This document shows, piece after piece, positions 12,610-24,560 of a DNA stretch of 64,000 nucleotides (position 1 is its first letter; every line of letters begins with the position of its first letter). The notes beneath the pieces are model-generated. The model did not search any database. It saw only the letters and a list, made by a program, of their open reading frames with translations, and was not told where the DNA came from. The position numbers and the translations under genes were made by a program. Source of the DNA: Colocasia esculenta (lineage: Eukaryota; Streptophyta; Magnoliopsida; Alismatales; Araceae); assembly GCA_014218235.1 (NCBI GenBank), contig CM024758.1, positions 68,582,206 through 68,646,205 on the forward strand, given 5' to 3'.

Positions 12610-14485
12610 ATGAATGACATAAGATTGAAATATGCATTTAACTAGACATGGTTTGCAGTATTTTAAAATAGTAATTCTTGACTTTAACAAGATAGAACAA
12701 CAAGATGATCAAATCAATAGTTTGCAAGAATAGGTCATATCGATAAGCACAATGGAATAAACATTCATGTTGTTATGGCTTTTTCATGGTTAACAAGCTT
12801 TAGGCCATTGGACAGACTGTACAATGCATAATAATAACATAACATGTAAGACTTTCACTAAACACTGTAGAAATAGGTCTCGGTTAGGCCTTGAAATCTG
12901 TAACAAAAATAGTCATTGCATTTAGGAAGACAGTGTACAGTTGAAACACGGGTATTCTATAAAGGATCAAATCGCAACGGTCTGGACCATCGCCTTCATG
13001 TCCAAATCGTGACGGACCTTTCTGTCGCGTTAATAACACGACTGGTAGTGTGTCGCCATCATCCTTGAAGCACGACGGTTCGATACATCACGTTCAATAG
13101 ATGTTTTCAAAATAATAATATAAAAACAGAACGAAAACTATGAGCGGGAAAACGGTCCAAATCGCGACGTGGGACTACGTCGCATTAATGCATGACACAG
13201 AAAACCATGCAGCGCACAGTTTGAGGCATCAGAATGGTCAAGTCAGAGTCTAAATCACGACGTAGGGCACAGTCACATTTTAGATGAACACGATGATCTA
13301 GTACATCACATTCATGCAAAGAAGAACGCGACGTCTGGTGTCGTCGCGTTTCATGTTCTTGCCCAAAAACGCAGAAAACTACACAACAATGCATGCAACG
13401 CTTATATCTCCTGATCTAGGGCTCTTGGGACAAAAGTGTAAACATGAAACTTGTTGGGAACAGGGAGTAGAAGAGAACTATCACTTTGGTTTCCTGAGAT
13501 TTGGCCTTGGGATGCATGAGAAAATGACATGAACGTAAAAGCCCTAAACATGCACGACTTTGGCAAAATGCTTAATACTCGATGTATGCTCAATAAAAAT
13601 TGGGGAAAACGCATGCACGTGAAAGTAGACTTGATGAACTACACATTGGTATATAGTTTACTTAGATTTGGCCTGAGACAACCTACCTTTGGTCGCTTCC
13701 TATAGGGTTCTTCTGCAATTCGGTGCAGAACGCAAGTGGGGAAGAAAAGCTCCGGCTGTGGGTGATTTCCTCCTCCTCTGGTGCTCAAGCTCTACTACCC
13801 ACGACCCCAACAAGATGCTAACCCGACCCCAATGGTTTCTTGATTAGTATATAAGCATCTAGGGTTCTTAGGTGTCCTATTGTGTATAGGAAAGAGAGGT
13901 TGCGGTTTTGGGTTACCACCTTCCATGTTTTGATGATTTCTCACCCCATTAGAGTGTGTGAGGCTTAGGCAACATCATACCATGGATAGGCATGAATTTG
14001 GGTTGTCATGAAAGTCTAATTGCATTAGGATTTCCCCTAATTACCTTTTCCTATTTTCAACTCAATTAGGGTTACAAATTTCTGGGGTATTTTCTTGCTT
14101 GATTTTATTCTTAGGCCAAAAGTTGTCCATTGACCCAATTCTGATAATGGGTCATCAATACATGATGTTTGAAGTCTCTCCAACATTTTTATTTAATTTA
14201 TGATCATGTTATATTCCCATGGTAACTGTTTTTCAACTTTATTCTCTAATTTAGATAATTAGTCACAATGTGTCGTCTACTTGGCCAATCAGATTTTCCG
14301 TTGCACGAATTTCTTTGTGGAACATTTAGGAAAAATGTTTGGGGTTGAATTATATTTTTTACGAAATTTTCCGATGTGTTCTTGCACATACGATAGTGGT
14401 ACGTATGTTCTACCATTTTGGTAATACGGAAATTATTTATTCCCATTTATTTTAAAATTTTAAATTACTGAATTTTCTAGATGCT
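12610..14485 (-). repeat. U3-side segment of gypsy A LTR with a CGCGAC-type array
   Basis: No gene is supported. 12968-13350 holds the paired-site array listed separately. The rest is AT-rich and ends in ...CTAGATGCTACA (14485), the LTR terminus. Confidence 0.6.
12968..13350. promoter_or_regulatory. Array of 9-mer inverted pairs (AACGCGACG, 8 bp, CGTCGCGTT type)
   Basis: The best pair is AACGCGACG, 8 bp, CGTCGCGTT near 13325-13350. Others include ATCGCGACG/CGTCGCATT near 13157, ATCGTGACG/TGTCGCGTT near 13005, ATCGCAACG/CATCGCCTT near 12970, GCACGACG/CATCACGTT near 13070 and AACACGATG/CATCACATT near 13287. The 8-bp gap holds even where the half-sites have decayed. Confidence 0.8.
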
Positions 14486-15785
14486 ACACCGAGGCCTTCC
14501 TGGCTTCCCTGCCACTAGTGCCGCTGCTGCTGCCGCTGCTGAGTTGGCGCTCCTCTCTGCACAGACTGCTGAAGTTTGGGGCAGTCTCTGATCTGGTGCT
14601 CGGTGTTGCCGCACTTTAGGCATTTCTCTGCTAACTTCCAACATTCTGAGCTGTCGTGTGTCCTTCCATATGGAGGACACTCGTTCTTGTCACTGGGCCT
14701 GAAGCGCGGTGTATGGGGTGCAACTGCTAACAGGCTCGGAGCTGCTGTACACTGTGGTTGCTGGTACACAACTACCTTCTTCCTGTGCTACCTCTGGAAA
14801 GGTGGCGCTAACCTCTTCTGGGCTGCCCTCTTCTCCTCCACGTACTGGTCCATCTCACGCTCTTGCTTGCATGCTGCACTGAGAGCCTCATCTAAGGTTC
14901 GATGATCAAACCCTACTAGTCTCGACCTAAGTGATGGTCTGAGCCCCATCACAAACTTCTTTGCCTTCCTGCACTCATCTGCAACAATATGGGGAGCGTA
15001 CTTGAAAAGCTCAGAAAACCTGGCCTTGTACTCCAAAACAGTCATGGAACCCTGTGTAAGAGATAGGAACTCCTGCTCCATCTTGTCCTATATATGCTCG
15101 GGGATGAACTTGGCCTGGAAGAGTCTAGTGAACTCAGCCCAAGTCACTTCCAAAGCTCCATCCTCGTACCTCGTATGTAGCATAGAGGCCCACCAACATC
15201 GGCTCTCTTCTGCAAGATACAACCCATAAGCACCATCTAATTTAAATCTTAATCTTACACAAGTACATATACTTTAAGTACTTGTAGCATGTAAGTCGCT
15301 AGGCTGACTTTATCCTCTTCCGCACACCTAGTAGCACAAAAGATTTTCTCCACTTCTCTCATCCAACTCTCTGCCAGAAGGGGCTGACTCTCCCTCTTAA
15401 AAGAAGGCAGAGCCATCCTCTTAAACCTCTCCATGTTGGACGGACCACCATGACCATGCTCTTGGGGAAATGGAGCTGGAGCAAGAGCCTGAGACAAAAA
15501 GCAACACATAAGCAATCACACAATCAACAAAACAGGCTACTCCTATTTAACAACTCTAACCTGTGCCTCAACTAGGCCTGCAACATAGCCTGAGTCTGTG
15601 CCTGCGTCTGCATCGCCTAGACCAGCCTTGCATGAACACGCCATAGTCCACAGGTGGCGGTGGAGGAGGTACCGTGGGACCCTGGGGTGCTGGGGCCTAC
15701 TGCTCACCCCTCTCCTCACGTCTCTGCTCATCCTCCCAAGCCTGAGTACTACACCTACCACGACTCCCATTGCCTGTAAAACAAT
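14486..15785 (-). pseudogene. Ty3/gypsy gag, element B
   Basis: Gag reads from about 15780 on the minus strand. A Pro-rich stretch with VDYGVFMQGW lies at about 15690-15630. LPSFKRESQPLLAESWMREVEKIF...EEDKVSLATYML lies at 15410-15275. A frame change follows, then WWASMLHTRYEDG...FIPEHI, EQEFLSLTQGSMTVLEY and FVMGLRPSLRSRLV (15200-14930), and finally the CCHC knuckle CLKCGNTEHQIRDC (about 14625-14585). In-frame TAG codons occur at 15699-15697, 15090-15088 and 14790-14788. The C-terminus is interrupted at 14486 by the LTR of element A, so protease and pol lie outside the window or are lost. Chromovirus-like gag; non-functional. Confidence 0.85.
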
Positions 15786-15939
15786 TAACTCAGTCAGAAT
15801 CTAAATCATTTTGTCCTAACCATTTTCTTAACTATCTTTAATTCATTATTAAATGTTTTCCACATGTATGGACTAATTCTATAAAGACTTTGAAATATTG
15901 TGTCGATGATGGCTTATTTATGTACAATCTCAACCTGTT

Positions 15940-15951
15940 GCTCTGATACCA
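15940..15951 (-). other. Primer-binding site of element B (initiator Met tRNA)
   Basis: On the minus strand this reads TGGTATCAGAGC, 5 bp inside the LTR end at 15957. LTR C ends the same way in the other orientation (35998, GAGAT, then TGGTATCAGAGA). Confidence 0.9.
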
Positions 15952-17757
15952 ATCTCTGTGACGACCCTCTTTATACCGGTACGATTATACCAATCTACAT
16001 TGATATAAAGTACGCCGTCACAGTGGGACATGTACCCAACACAATGTAGTAGGTAGTAATGTACACAAATAACAAAGGAAAGTATAGCAGAAGAAAAGAA
16101 ATTCTTATTTCATCATCATTCCACACATCCCACAGTCTATATAGTCACAATGTAAATAAACAAAGTCCATGCATAACAAGTTCATAACATAACATTGTTC
16201 ACATATTAGCAAATGGAAGTACAAGCTATAAGATAGTCCTCCAATAGCTCCGCTACTCCTCTCGCTCGAAGTCGCTCCTCACTATGTCCTCCTCAATCTC
16301 GGGAACACCTATCTCACCTGTATGTTAAAGCAAGGATGAGTCTTCACAAAAGACTCAACAAGCAACCTATTGGCACATCCTTACACATATCACATTCATT
16401 CTACTCAATTTAAGCATAAGGCAATTTATCACATGACTCATGTCACATTTCAACAATTACAAATGAATAATCTATAACATGCTATCTACACATGGACTTA
16501 ACTAAATCATGGTATCAATTATAATTCATTCATGGCACATTTCCTAGAGAACTTAAGCATGAAATTAAACACATGTTTACTAGTAACACTAGCATGATAT
16601 CTATCACTTTTCACATGCTTTTATATCACATATTCTCACATTTATCTTGCTGTTTTAACATAAATGTATCATAATCACATGGTTTCACATTATTTCACAT
16701 TGGAACACATTAGCACATCACTTTCACATGATCATTTTGCACATTCACACATAGTTCACATCCTTACACATTATTTTGTCGTGACACATAGTCTGAACCA
16801 CCATAAAGAAGGACACATCACACACATTACACATACCGTCACCTAGGCATTACAATGACGAATCTTGGTAACTGCGCAGAATCGGGAGAAGCCTCTCCAC
16901 CCTAACCAGTGGTACTTGTCCACCTTCAAGATTTCATCCTGATGCCGACAAGATATCACATACACATTGAGCCTTCCCATAGGGACTTTTCTATAGTACG
17001 ACTCCATAGCCTTCTATGGTAGTAGTGTGAATTTCGGCACAACATTCACTTAATCACATTATTCCAGTTAATCACATATTTAACACTATTTTACATGCAC
17101 TCTATGGTCCATTCACATGCTCATAATTCAAACACATGTATTTCAGGTTACAAACATTGTTATGATTGTCTAATAGTATTAAAACATGCTTAACAACACT
17201 TAAACATGATACTAATCAATAGCAAATACCTTTTGGTGATTAATCATGCTAAATATGACTTTTAAGAACTTACAATTGGAAATAGTACATACATATGTCA
17301 GAACATACTCAAATTTTAACCATAAACTATACGCATGAAATATATCAGATGGTTTATTTTTCAGAATTTTCACGATAGTACACCTATTTTTAATATTTAA
17401 TAGAAATCTCATATATTTTAACAAGATAATTCAATTAGACATGGTAGACAGTGAACTGACGGTTCTAACAGTCTTAAAACATGCATACAATAATCCTAAG
17501 TTCATGAAAAATTTCTGTGACAATAACACCCATCATACATATTTAGTATGAATTTAAATCTATCATAACATACATAATTTCTCATAACAAAAATTCTATA
17601 GTTTATAAATATGATCAGAAATTTAACAGGATTTCATGGTTTGATCTACTAAACCTACCTGACTAGGCAAAATTTTATAAATAGGTGCATACATTCAAAA
17701 ATCTTCGGAAGATCACATCACATGTGCTGAAAACATTGTTATGGAAAATCATATGAA

Positions 17758-17850
17758 CTTGACGGCAAGGGGTTGCCGTCAGGATGGGATAATGGCATGA
17801 TCGACTGCCGTCAACTCAATAACTTCACGGCAAGGATGTTGCTGTCAACC
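17758..17850. promoter_or_regulatory. Inverted 7-mer pairs in the transcribed part of LTR B
   Basis: TGACGGC, 8 bp, GCCGTCA occurs near 17759-17780. A decayed pair follows near 17790-17811, and a variant with one extra base near 17825-17847. This cluster lies downstream of the TATA box. Confidence 0.7.
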
Positions 17851-18256
17851 TCCTGTCTGTAGAAAGTGCAGACCGAACACAGGAAACTAGAGAATTTGGG
17901 GGTCCAGAACATGAAAAATCTAGAAAAATCCTAAAACTCTAGGTGATAGGTTTAGGGATGAAACCCCTAAGTTACTTGCCTCTCTGAAAGCCCCTGGAGA
18001 TCGAATTTTGGCGATGAAGCCCTCCGCGGCCAAGACAAAGAGGTCACTTTCCATGCTTTGATTCAACCTTCACGCTCTTGCAGACGATCTCCCATCGTTA
18101 GGAGAGCTTCTCCACCTTCAGCAGAGTATTCCCTCTGCAGTAGATCGTCAGTGCAGCCTCTGAATCGTCAGATCTACCCTCTCAAACTCTTTCTTTCTCT
18201 CCCCGAAACCTAAAAACCCTTTTGAGCCAAGTCCTCTCTTTGTAGAGATGACTTGA

Positions 18257-18264
18257 TTTTATAG
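18257..18264 (-). promoter_or_regulatory. TATA box of LTR B
   Basis: The minus strand reads GCCTATAAAATC. The paired-site cluster at 18380-18515 lies about 115 bp upstream in the transcription sense. Confidence 0.55.
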
Positions 18265-18379
18265 GCGGTTGTGGTCATAGGAATCCTAGCTAATAAGAGT
18301 CCTAATAGTTGGGGGATTTCCTAATCTGTCTCTCAGAGAAAACGGGACAGTTTTAGATCCAGACCCAAACGCAGCAGGA

Positions 18380-18515
18380 GAAGTTAACGACCACATTGTT
18401 GCCGCCAACAAGAAATAAACGCCAATCGATGTTGATGTCTAGATCCTCTGGCCACACAGTAAACGACACACATCTTGCCATCAACAAGCCCTTAACGTCA
18501 ATGGATGTTGACGTT
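18380..18515. promoter_or_regulatory. Inverted 7-mer pairs in U3 of LTR B
   Basis: The clearest pair is AACGTCA, 8 bp, TGACGTT near 18490-18515. Others are AACGACC/GCCGCCA (near 18384), AACGCCA/TGATGTC (near 18418) and AACGACA/GCCATCA (near 18463), all with 8-bp gaps. Confidence 0.75.
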
Positions 18516-18597
18516 AAGAAGAAATTTCGGGCAGAAAATTATAAAGAACATAAAACACAACATAGCCATAAAATATGCAGAAAACTAGGGCCTTACA

Positions 18598-19948
18598 AGT
18601 TAATTTGATCAACTTTTTCAAACATTTTCACTGGCATGACCTAGCCTACGATGCCAAAGTTGAAACAAATCATGCTAGTTTGCAACCAAACAAAGATTTT
18701 CATTTTGTTGTTCATTCAAGTCAACTAGATAGACATTATTGATCCTTTGACCAAGAATTTGATTTTTCCAGATTCTTTTTCAATAATTTCACATGAATCA
18801 GAATTGAATATTACCTTATAGCCCTTGTCACACAACTGACTGATGCTTAGCAAATTATGATCAAGGTCTTTTACCAATAACACATTTTCAATGGAGTTTG
18901 AGAAATTCTTACCAACATTTCTTGTGCCAATGATTTGACCTTTATTTTTTCCTCCAAAAATTACTGGACCCCCATCCTTCTCAACCAATGATAGAATTTT
19001 TCTTTCTCTCCAGTCATATGCCTTGAACAGCCACTGTCGAGATACCATTTGTCTTTCTTGTAGGCTATAAGACATTCCTGCAATGGAATTTAGAAGGAAG
19101 ATTTTGGTACCCAAATTGCTTTAGGTCCCATCAATTTTTTCAATTCACTAACAATATGCCTTGGAATCCAAACTTGCTTAACTCTACATGCATTCATGTT
19201 AGATCTGCAATTTGAATCAGAATGCCCAGATTTTTTACAAATTTTGCATGATGTGAATTTATGAGATGTGAAATTTTTGTTAGTTTTTAGATGAGAAATA
19301 GATCTGACAGCTTGCTTCAAGTTCTGTTGACTATTGAAATGAACTCTTCCATGCTTAATTTGTGTTCTGGAATTTTTAGATTGATTCTCACTTTTGTGCT
19401 TTGAATTCAAGGATTGTTTCTCTTGAGTATTTATTCTAGATTGATGGTGAGATGATGTTCCTTTAACAAAGATGTTATTTTTGCTTTCAGATTGAAAACC
19501 TAATCCATGCTTTTAGTGTTCATTCGAACCCCTAAGATTGCATCTAGATTTTGTTTTCTTTTAACAAATTTTGACAGAGTGTCCTTCTTATCATTCAATT
19601 CCTTTTGGGTGTTTTCCAATTCTTCTTGAAGCAATCCTTTTTCTCACTTGAGCTTTTCAGTCTCATCAATCAGAATTTGCTTTTCTTTTTCAACATTTTG
19701 ACACCTTTCCTTCATATTATCAAGTTGCTCATTAAGAATTTCTTTTTCATTTTTCAAACTGATATTTCATCATTCAGAAGATTGATTTGTTTAGTGTTTT
19801 GAGAGTAATGCAAGATACTGTTAACTTTCTTTTTCAATAACTTATTTTTAGATTTATACTCACATAAACTTCTCAAACAAGGTAGCATAAGCTTCTTCCT
19901 AGTCATCAATAGAGAAATCTTCAAATGAAGATTTACCTCTATATTTTC
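18598..19948 (-). pseudogene. Copia gag C-terminus, protease and pre-integrase region (element E)
   Basis: On the minus strand there is a Lys/Asn-rich coiled-coil-like gag region (about 19940-19500), a CCHC knuckle CKICKKSGHSDSNC (about 19250-19205), GPKAIWVPK, and then a protease to pre-integrase block with KILSLVEKDGGPVIFGG, LDHNLLSISQLCDKG and SCEIIEKESGKIKF (about 18985-18760). The usual DSGCSRHMTGD protease motif is degraded in this copy. The frame is broken several times and stops at the LTR of gypsy B. The same order is seen in elements G and S. Confidence 0.8.
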
Positions 19949-20217
19949 TGTTGGGATTGAATAGGTGACTTTGACAAAAGAACTACGAGATTGTGTGTAT
20001 GGCAGCGGAATTAAAATAAGTAAAACACACAATTCGATCAGATCTAGTGTGGGTGTGAGAATAGTGAATAAGTACAGCAAACCACACATCAAACCACAGT
20101 GCACTGAATATTTTAAGGTGGTTCGGAGAACACAACTTGTGTCTCCTACGTCCACCTCCTCACAACGGAGGAACCACTAGCACAAGTGTAGTACAAACTA
20201 GAGCACGACGACTCTAA

Positions 20218-20470
20218 CCTCTTTGAGTGCAACAACTCAAAGAAACCCAGGAGATAGGCACGACAACCTACTCCACAGACCACTTGTGAATTCAGTAAAT
20301 TCACAAGCCCTTGAGCACTACGGCTCAAGCACCAGGGCACAACGGCTCCAAACCCAGAGCACTACGGCTCCAAACCAGAGTACAAAGTACTCAAACCTCT
20401 GGATCACAATAGATCCAAGTTCTTCTAGAACAAGCACACTTAGAGTATAGATCCTCTAGCACGATCTATC
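20218..20470 (-). repeat. Run of short hairpins in R-U5 of element G
   Basis: Successive inverted repeats occur: TCTTTGAGT/ACTCAAAGA (loop 6), TTGTGAATT/AATTCACAA (loop 5), CTTGAGC/GCTCAAG (loop 6), GAGTAC/GTACTC (loop 3), TGGATC/GATCCA (loop 6) and ATAGATC/GATCTAT (loop 9). The same set is present in the 5' LTR at about 28476-28724. Confidence 0.75.
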
Positions 20471-20763
20471 TCAATACAATAGAAATGGTAGAGACAAATA
20501 GAATTGGGAAATATGTGTAGAACACATACACAGATTCCCCAGAGAAATTGACACTCTAACCAAGTACAGAATCGACAGGGTCTCCTTCTTGATCAGCACA
20601 GCTTCAATCACGAGCTCCTCCTCTTCTTCTCCTTCTTCTTCCCTTGGCGGCGCTGCTCTGCTCCTCTGGATGCAGATGCCTTTTTTCCCGCTCTTCTTGC
20701 CCTCTTCCAGAATGCTCTTGGCTTGCTCTTGCGTGGGATCCTTTGGAGTACCAAACACATGGG

Positions 20764-20772
20764 TATTTATAG
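20764..20772 (-). promoter_or_regulatory. TATA box, 3' LTR of G
   Basis: Minus strand CTATAAATA, a strong plant TATA word, 117 bp downstream of the palindrome array. The same box is at 29032-29040 in the other LTR. Confidence 0.7.
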
Positions 20773-20889
20773 CCCCATATGTCCATAAGGAGCCTTAGGG
20801 TACGTGGGCACATGATCCAAGACCAATCCCATTGATCCCTAGGAGGCCACGTGTCCAGATGGATCTTAAGATGAAAATTCAGTCGGAGT

Positions 20890-21143
20890 GTGTCGACACT
20901 ACCACAGAGTGTGTCGACACACTGTCCCATTTGCGCAAAACAGGTCTTCTAGATGCTGGGACTAGTGTCGACACTGCCACTGGCTATGTCGACACATGTC
21001 CCAGTCTGGCAACTGGGTCTTCTGGAGACTGGGTCTAGTGTCGACACTACCAGGGGCTGTGTCGACACACTTGACCATGTCTTCATGAAAAAGCTTCAGG
21101 GACTCTGACCTAGTGTCGACACCATCAATGGGTGTGTCGACAC
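20890..21143. promoter_or_regulatory. GTGTCGACAC paired array in 3' LTR of G (four pairs)
   Basis: Four pairs, each with an 11-bp spacer (TACCACAGAGT, TGCCACTGGCT, TACCAGGGGCT, CATCAATGGGT). One member of one pair reads ATGTCGACAC. The flanking words CTGTCCC and TTCTGG are shared with the gypsy solo LTR S1. Confidence 0.9.
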
Positions 21144-21403
21144 TACCAATGACAAGAGCTGTATACACCTGCAAATTTAACACATAAATCATTAGTAGAA
21201 GATATTATCATTAAAATATGAGATATTAAACATCAAAAACATGTTGTTTAAGTATTATTGTGATATGATAAAATGTATAACATGTTCAACATATCATCAT
21301 CAAAATCACAATGTGTCATCATCAAAATCAAAGTATGAGTGATGTTCATTGGTCATCATTAAAATATAACTTTAAGAAATTCCAAAACACACTCAACCAA
21401 ACA

Positions 21404-21419
21404 ATATCCCCCTTTTTGA
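21404..21419 (-). other. Polypurine tract of G, followed by further purine tracts
   Basis: The minus strand reads TCAAAAAGGGGGATA directly before the LTR start. Similar AAAAGGGGGAGA-like tracts repeat at about 21479-21550, 22548-22562 and 22638-22650. Multiple polypurine tracts are a known Sirevirus trait. Confidence 0.75.
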
Positions 21420-22840
21420 TGATGACAAAATATATGCACAATCTCCCAATAACCTGACTAAAAACTCCTCTTTTTGAATTTTCTCCCCTTTAAAGAACTT
21501 TCCCCCTTTTTAAAGGCCTTTACCTTTCTCCCCCTTTTTGACAGCATCAAAAAGATAGATGAGAGAGAGAAACAAAGTTTGTAGAGATCAAGAAATGAAA
21601 GGTAGGAAATGAATGGTCAGAAATGATCAAAATAAATGAGGCAAAGTGATATTTACATATGAGAGAAATATTGTATTCTTTGTATTGTGCAATAAAGTTT
21701 AATCGCAAAGACACACTCAACACAAAGCATAGCAAAATATAATGATCTGAATGGAGTTAAAATAATGATGCAAATGTGAAGTAAAGTGACCTATATGAAT
21801 GAGCAGAAATATTTAACAAGGATGTTAGGAGCTTTAATTTTAACACAATGTAGAATAATAGGTCTAAACTTAGTATACATGAACTTTATTAAGGTCTTAA
21901 GCTTTTCCATCCTGACAATTTGGTTTTCTTTCATTTTTAACTGGGAAAGAATACAAGAATAAATTAGTTAAATCTCACTTTTCAGTGCAAGAGATCACAT
22001 TGATTAGATGCATGATCTCCTGATTACTCAGTGGTTTAACTTTCATTATCTTATACATAGATGAAAATTTTGATTTCCACTTTTTACGCGAAACAAATCA
22101 TTTTTAGGTGAAATGACCCGGTTACTCAGTGGTTCAAGAATTTGCATTGCTCTGTTTGTATCTTTCCAGATTGTTGATCATTTTTCTTTTGATGTTTTGC
22201 AGGAATATGCTTGCTTTGACCAGAAAAGTCATGACTACGAATTTAGAAAGATTATTCTAACATGTGGTAAAAATTAAGCTTAAACATACACAGGTGAAAT
22301 ATTAAAGCCACTCATGTGCCTATAATAGTGTTTTGCAAATCATTTTAAAAACATTCAGTATTAAGATTGCTTAACCTTGAAATGATAATGAATCTTTGAA
22401 ATTAAACTAAATGCACAATGAGTTTAGTTACAATGTTTTAATTCTCTCATAAGAAAATAGCACAAGGGCTCAAAAATTCTGATGACTTTGGGGTTCAAAA
22501 TAGACAAGTAAGTTCAAGAATAAGACAATGATTTCCCCTTTCATGTATCTCCCCCTCACAAGGTGAACATGAAGATTATTGGAGAAATAGGAATGAAGTG
22601 AAAGCAGAATAACAAGAATGTTTTATTGAAAGACAAGGACTCCCCCTCAACAATTGCATACGAGGCTCTTGATACTTGGCGGAGACATATACTCACGCAT
22701 AGTGAAAGTGTCCACAAGCCTAACTTGCCTTTCTTCAAATCACTATTTGATATACCAAGAAGTTCAATACAACTGAGAAGTAGGAAGTTATTTGCAAGAA
22801 AGAATGGCTTTTATTTGCATAAAGAAATGAGATGAAGATT
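21420..22840 (-). other. 3' non-coding region of element G
   Basis: AT-rich DNA between the end of pol and the 3' LTR. It holds only the extra purine tracts. I see no env-like frame, unlike element S. Confidence 0.6.
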
Positions 22841-24560
22841 TCAGACATGCGAAAACTTGCATAAACCAAGTTCCCTTCTAAGAGAAGTGAATCTAGGTTC
22901 TGCAAGAGGCTTAGTGAAAATGTCTGCAATTTTTTTTTCTGTGTCAATGAAGTGGAGTTCAAAAGAATTCTTTGAGACTTCATCTCGAAGGAAATGATGC
23001 TGAATGTCAATGTGTTTCGTGCGGGAATGCTGAATAGGATTTTTGGACAGATTTATAGCACTTGTGTTGTCACAAAAAATAAGAATGCAACCTAATGTGT
23101 GATTATAATCTAGAAGTTGATGTTTGACCCAAAAGACTTGGGTACCACAGCTACCAGCGGCAACATACTCAGCTTCTGCAGTTGAAAGAGCTACAGAATG
23201 TTACTTTTTGGAAGCCCAAGAAATAAGACACCCTCCTAGATATAAACACAACCCACTAGTGCTTTTTCTATCAAGTTTGCACTCGGCATAATCAGCATCA
23301 CTATATTCAATCAAGTCCAATTTACATCCAGCAGGATACCAAAGACCCAAATCACATGAAGAAAAAGATATTTGAAAATTCTTTTAACAGCAGACATATG
23401 ACTGTCTTTAGGATTTGCTTGAAATCTGGCACACATGCAGACACTGAATTGAATATCTGGCCTCGAGGTAGTTAAATAAAGAAGAGATCCAATCATACCT
23501 CTGTAAAGTTTAGCATTAATAGGCTTACCAGAAGCATCACTTTCAAGTCTTACACTTGTGGCCATTGGTGTGTTGGATGGCTTGATGTTTTGAAAGTCAA
23601 ACCTCTTGAGCAACTCCTTGACATATTTTGTTTGACTCAGATAAATTCCTTCAGTAGTTTGATGTACTTGCAGACCTAAAAAGAATATAAGTTCACCCAT
23701 GAGACCCATTTCAAATTCAGATTGCATAAGATGGGCAATTCATTGCACAAGTATTATTTGTTGATCCAAAATGATATCATCAACATAAACTTGAACAGCA
23801 ATGAAATGATTTTTTGCAATTTTTGTAAACAAAGTTTGATCAATGTTTCCTCTTATGTAACCTTTATTTACAAGAAAGGACTCACCGGTCATACCAAGCT
23901 CTTGGAGCTTGTTTAAGACCATAAAGAGCCTTATTAAGCTTAAAAACATGATTGGAAAATTTCTCGTTTTCAAAACCTGGGGTTGTTTGAAAAACATTTT
24001 CTTTTATATATCCATTTAAAATATACTCTTGACATCCATTTGAAAGACTTTGAATTTCAAAGAAGCAGCAAATGCAAGAAAAGTTAGAACAGCTTCAAGT
24101 CTTACTACATGGGCATAAGACTCTTCAAAATCAATATCAAGTTCTTGGTTATACCCTTGAGCAACAAGTCTAGCTTTATTTCTAACAATTTGACCAGATT
24201 CATTCAATTTATTTCTGAAAATCCATCTAGTTCCAATGACAGAAGTTAAATCTGAAGGTTTTGGTACTAAATCCCAAACTTGATTTCTTTCAAATTGATG
24301 AAGCTCTTCATGCATAACATTTATCCACTTTTCACAGATAAAGCTTCATCAACATTTTTGGTTCAATTTGGGAAAGTAGTGCCAAAGAATCTTCAACTAT
24401 GACAGAATGAAAAGATGATCTGGTTCTTATTCCATCTTGCAAATTACCAACAATGCTTTCAAGTGGATGATCTCTTAAAAATCTGGGTTCAGAAATTACC
24501 TCAGGGTTTGCATGATTTTCAGGAACATGATTACCTGAATCACTTGAAGTTGGCAATCAA
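22841..24560 (-). pseudogene. Copia reverse transcriptase and RNase H (element G)
   Basis: RT begins with WIFRNKLNESGQIVRNKARLVAQGYNQE and FQMDVKS (about 24230-24020), then a frame change, NKGYIRGNIDQTLFTK and the catalytic YVDDI (about 23790-23775). Next come FFLGLQV, RGMIGSLLYLT and SVCMCARFQANP (23690-23400). RNase H has DRKSTSG and SWASKK...HSVALSTAEAEYVAAGSCG (about 23270-23150), with a stop where the Gln codon after SWASKK is expected. The reading frame ends at 22841 with the conserved FTKPLAEPRFTSLRREL block. Many frameshifts. RT/RNase H would make cDNA in the virus-like particle. Inactive. Confidence 0.9.

Larger units (their letters stand above)
4844..14485 (-). repeat. 5' LTR of gypsy element A, split by a LINE and a solo LTR
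   Basis: LTR segments are 4844-5852, 9274-9710 and 12610-14485. The outer ends read TGTCACGTCC... and ...GATGCTACA on the plus strand; reversed, the latter begins TGTAGCATC followed by AATTTAAAATTTT, homologous to the start of S1. A word near 5250-5285 (GAGCAAACTAG...AGTAGGATTTATATCTCAAT) is the reverse complement of a conserved block in S1 near 12210. Together the three pieces make an LTR of roughly 3.3 kb, with no gene. The right end abuts gypsy B gag, so A inserted into B. Confidence 0.7.
15957..18597 (-). repeat. 5' LTR of gypsy element B
   Basis: The plus-strand ends are TGTGACGACC... and ...GGGCCTTACA, about 2.64 kb. It is homologous to LTR D and, near its PBS end, to LTR C. It contains a minus-strand TATA box (CTATAAAA, 18257-18264) and two paired-site clusters. 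There is no gene; 16380-17700 is AT-rich with many CACAT words. The right end abuts copia element E, so B inserted into E. Confidence 0.75.
19949..21403 (-). repeat. 3' LTR of element G
   Basis: 1455 bp. In the element's orientation U3 is on the right (palindrome array 20890-21143), then the TATA box (20764-20772), then R-U5 with a series of short hairpins (about 20218-20470). The word GGTGGTTCGG near 20118 is shared by all copia LTRs in the window. Confidence 0.9.
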
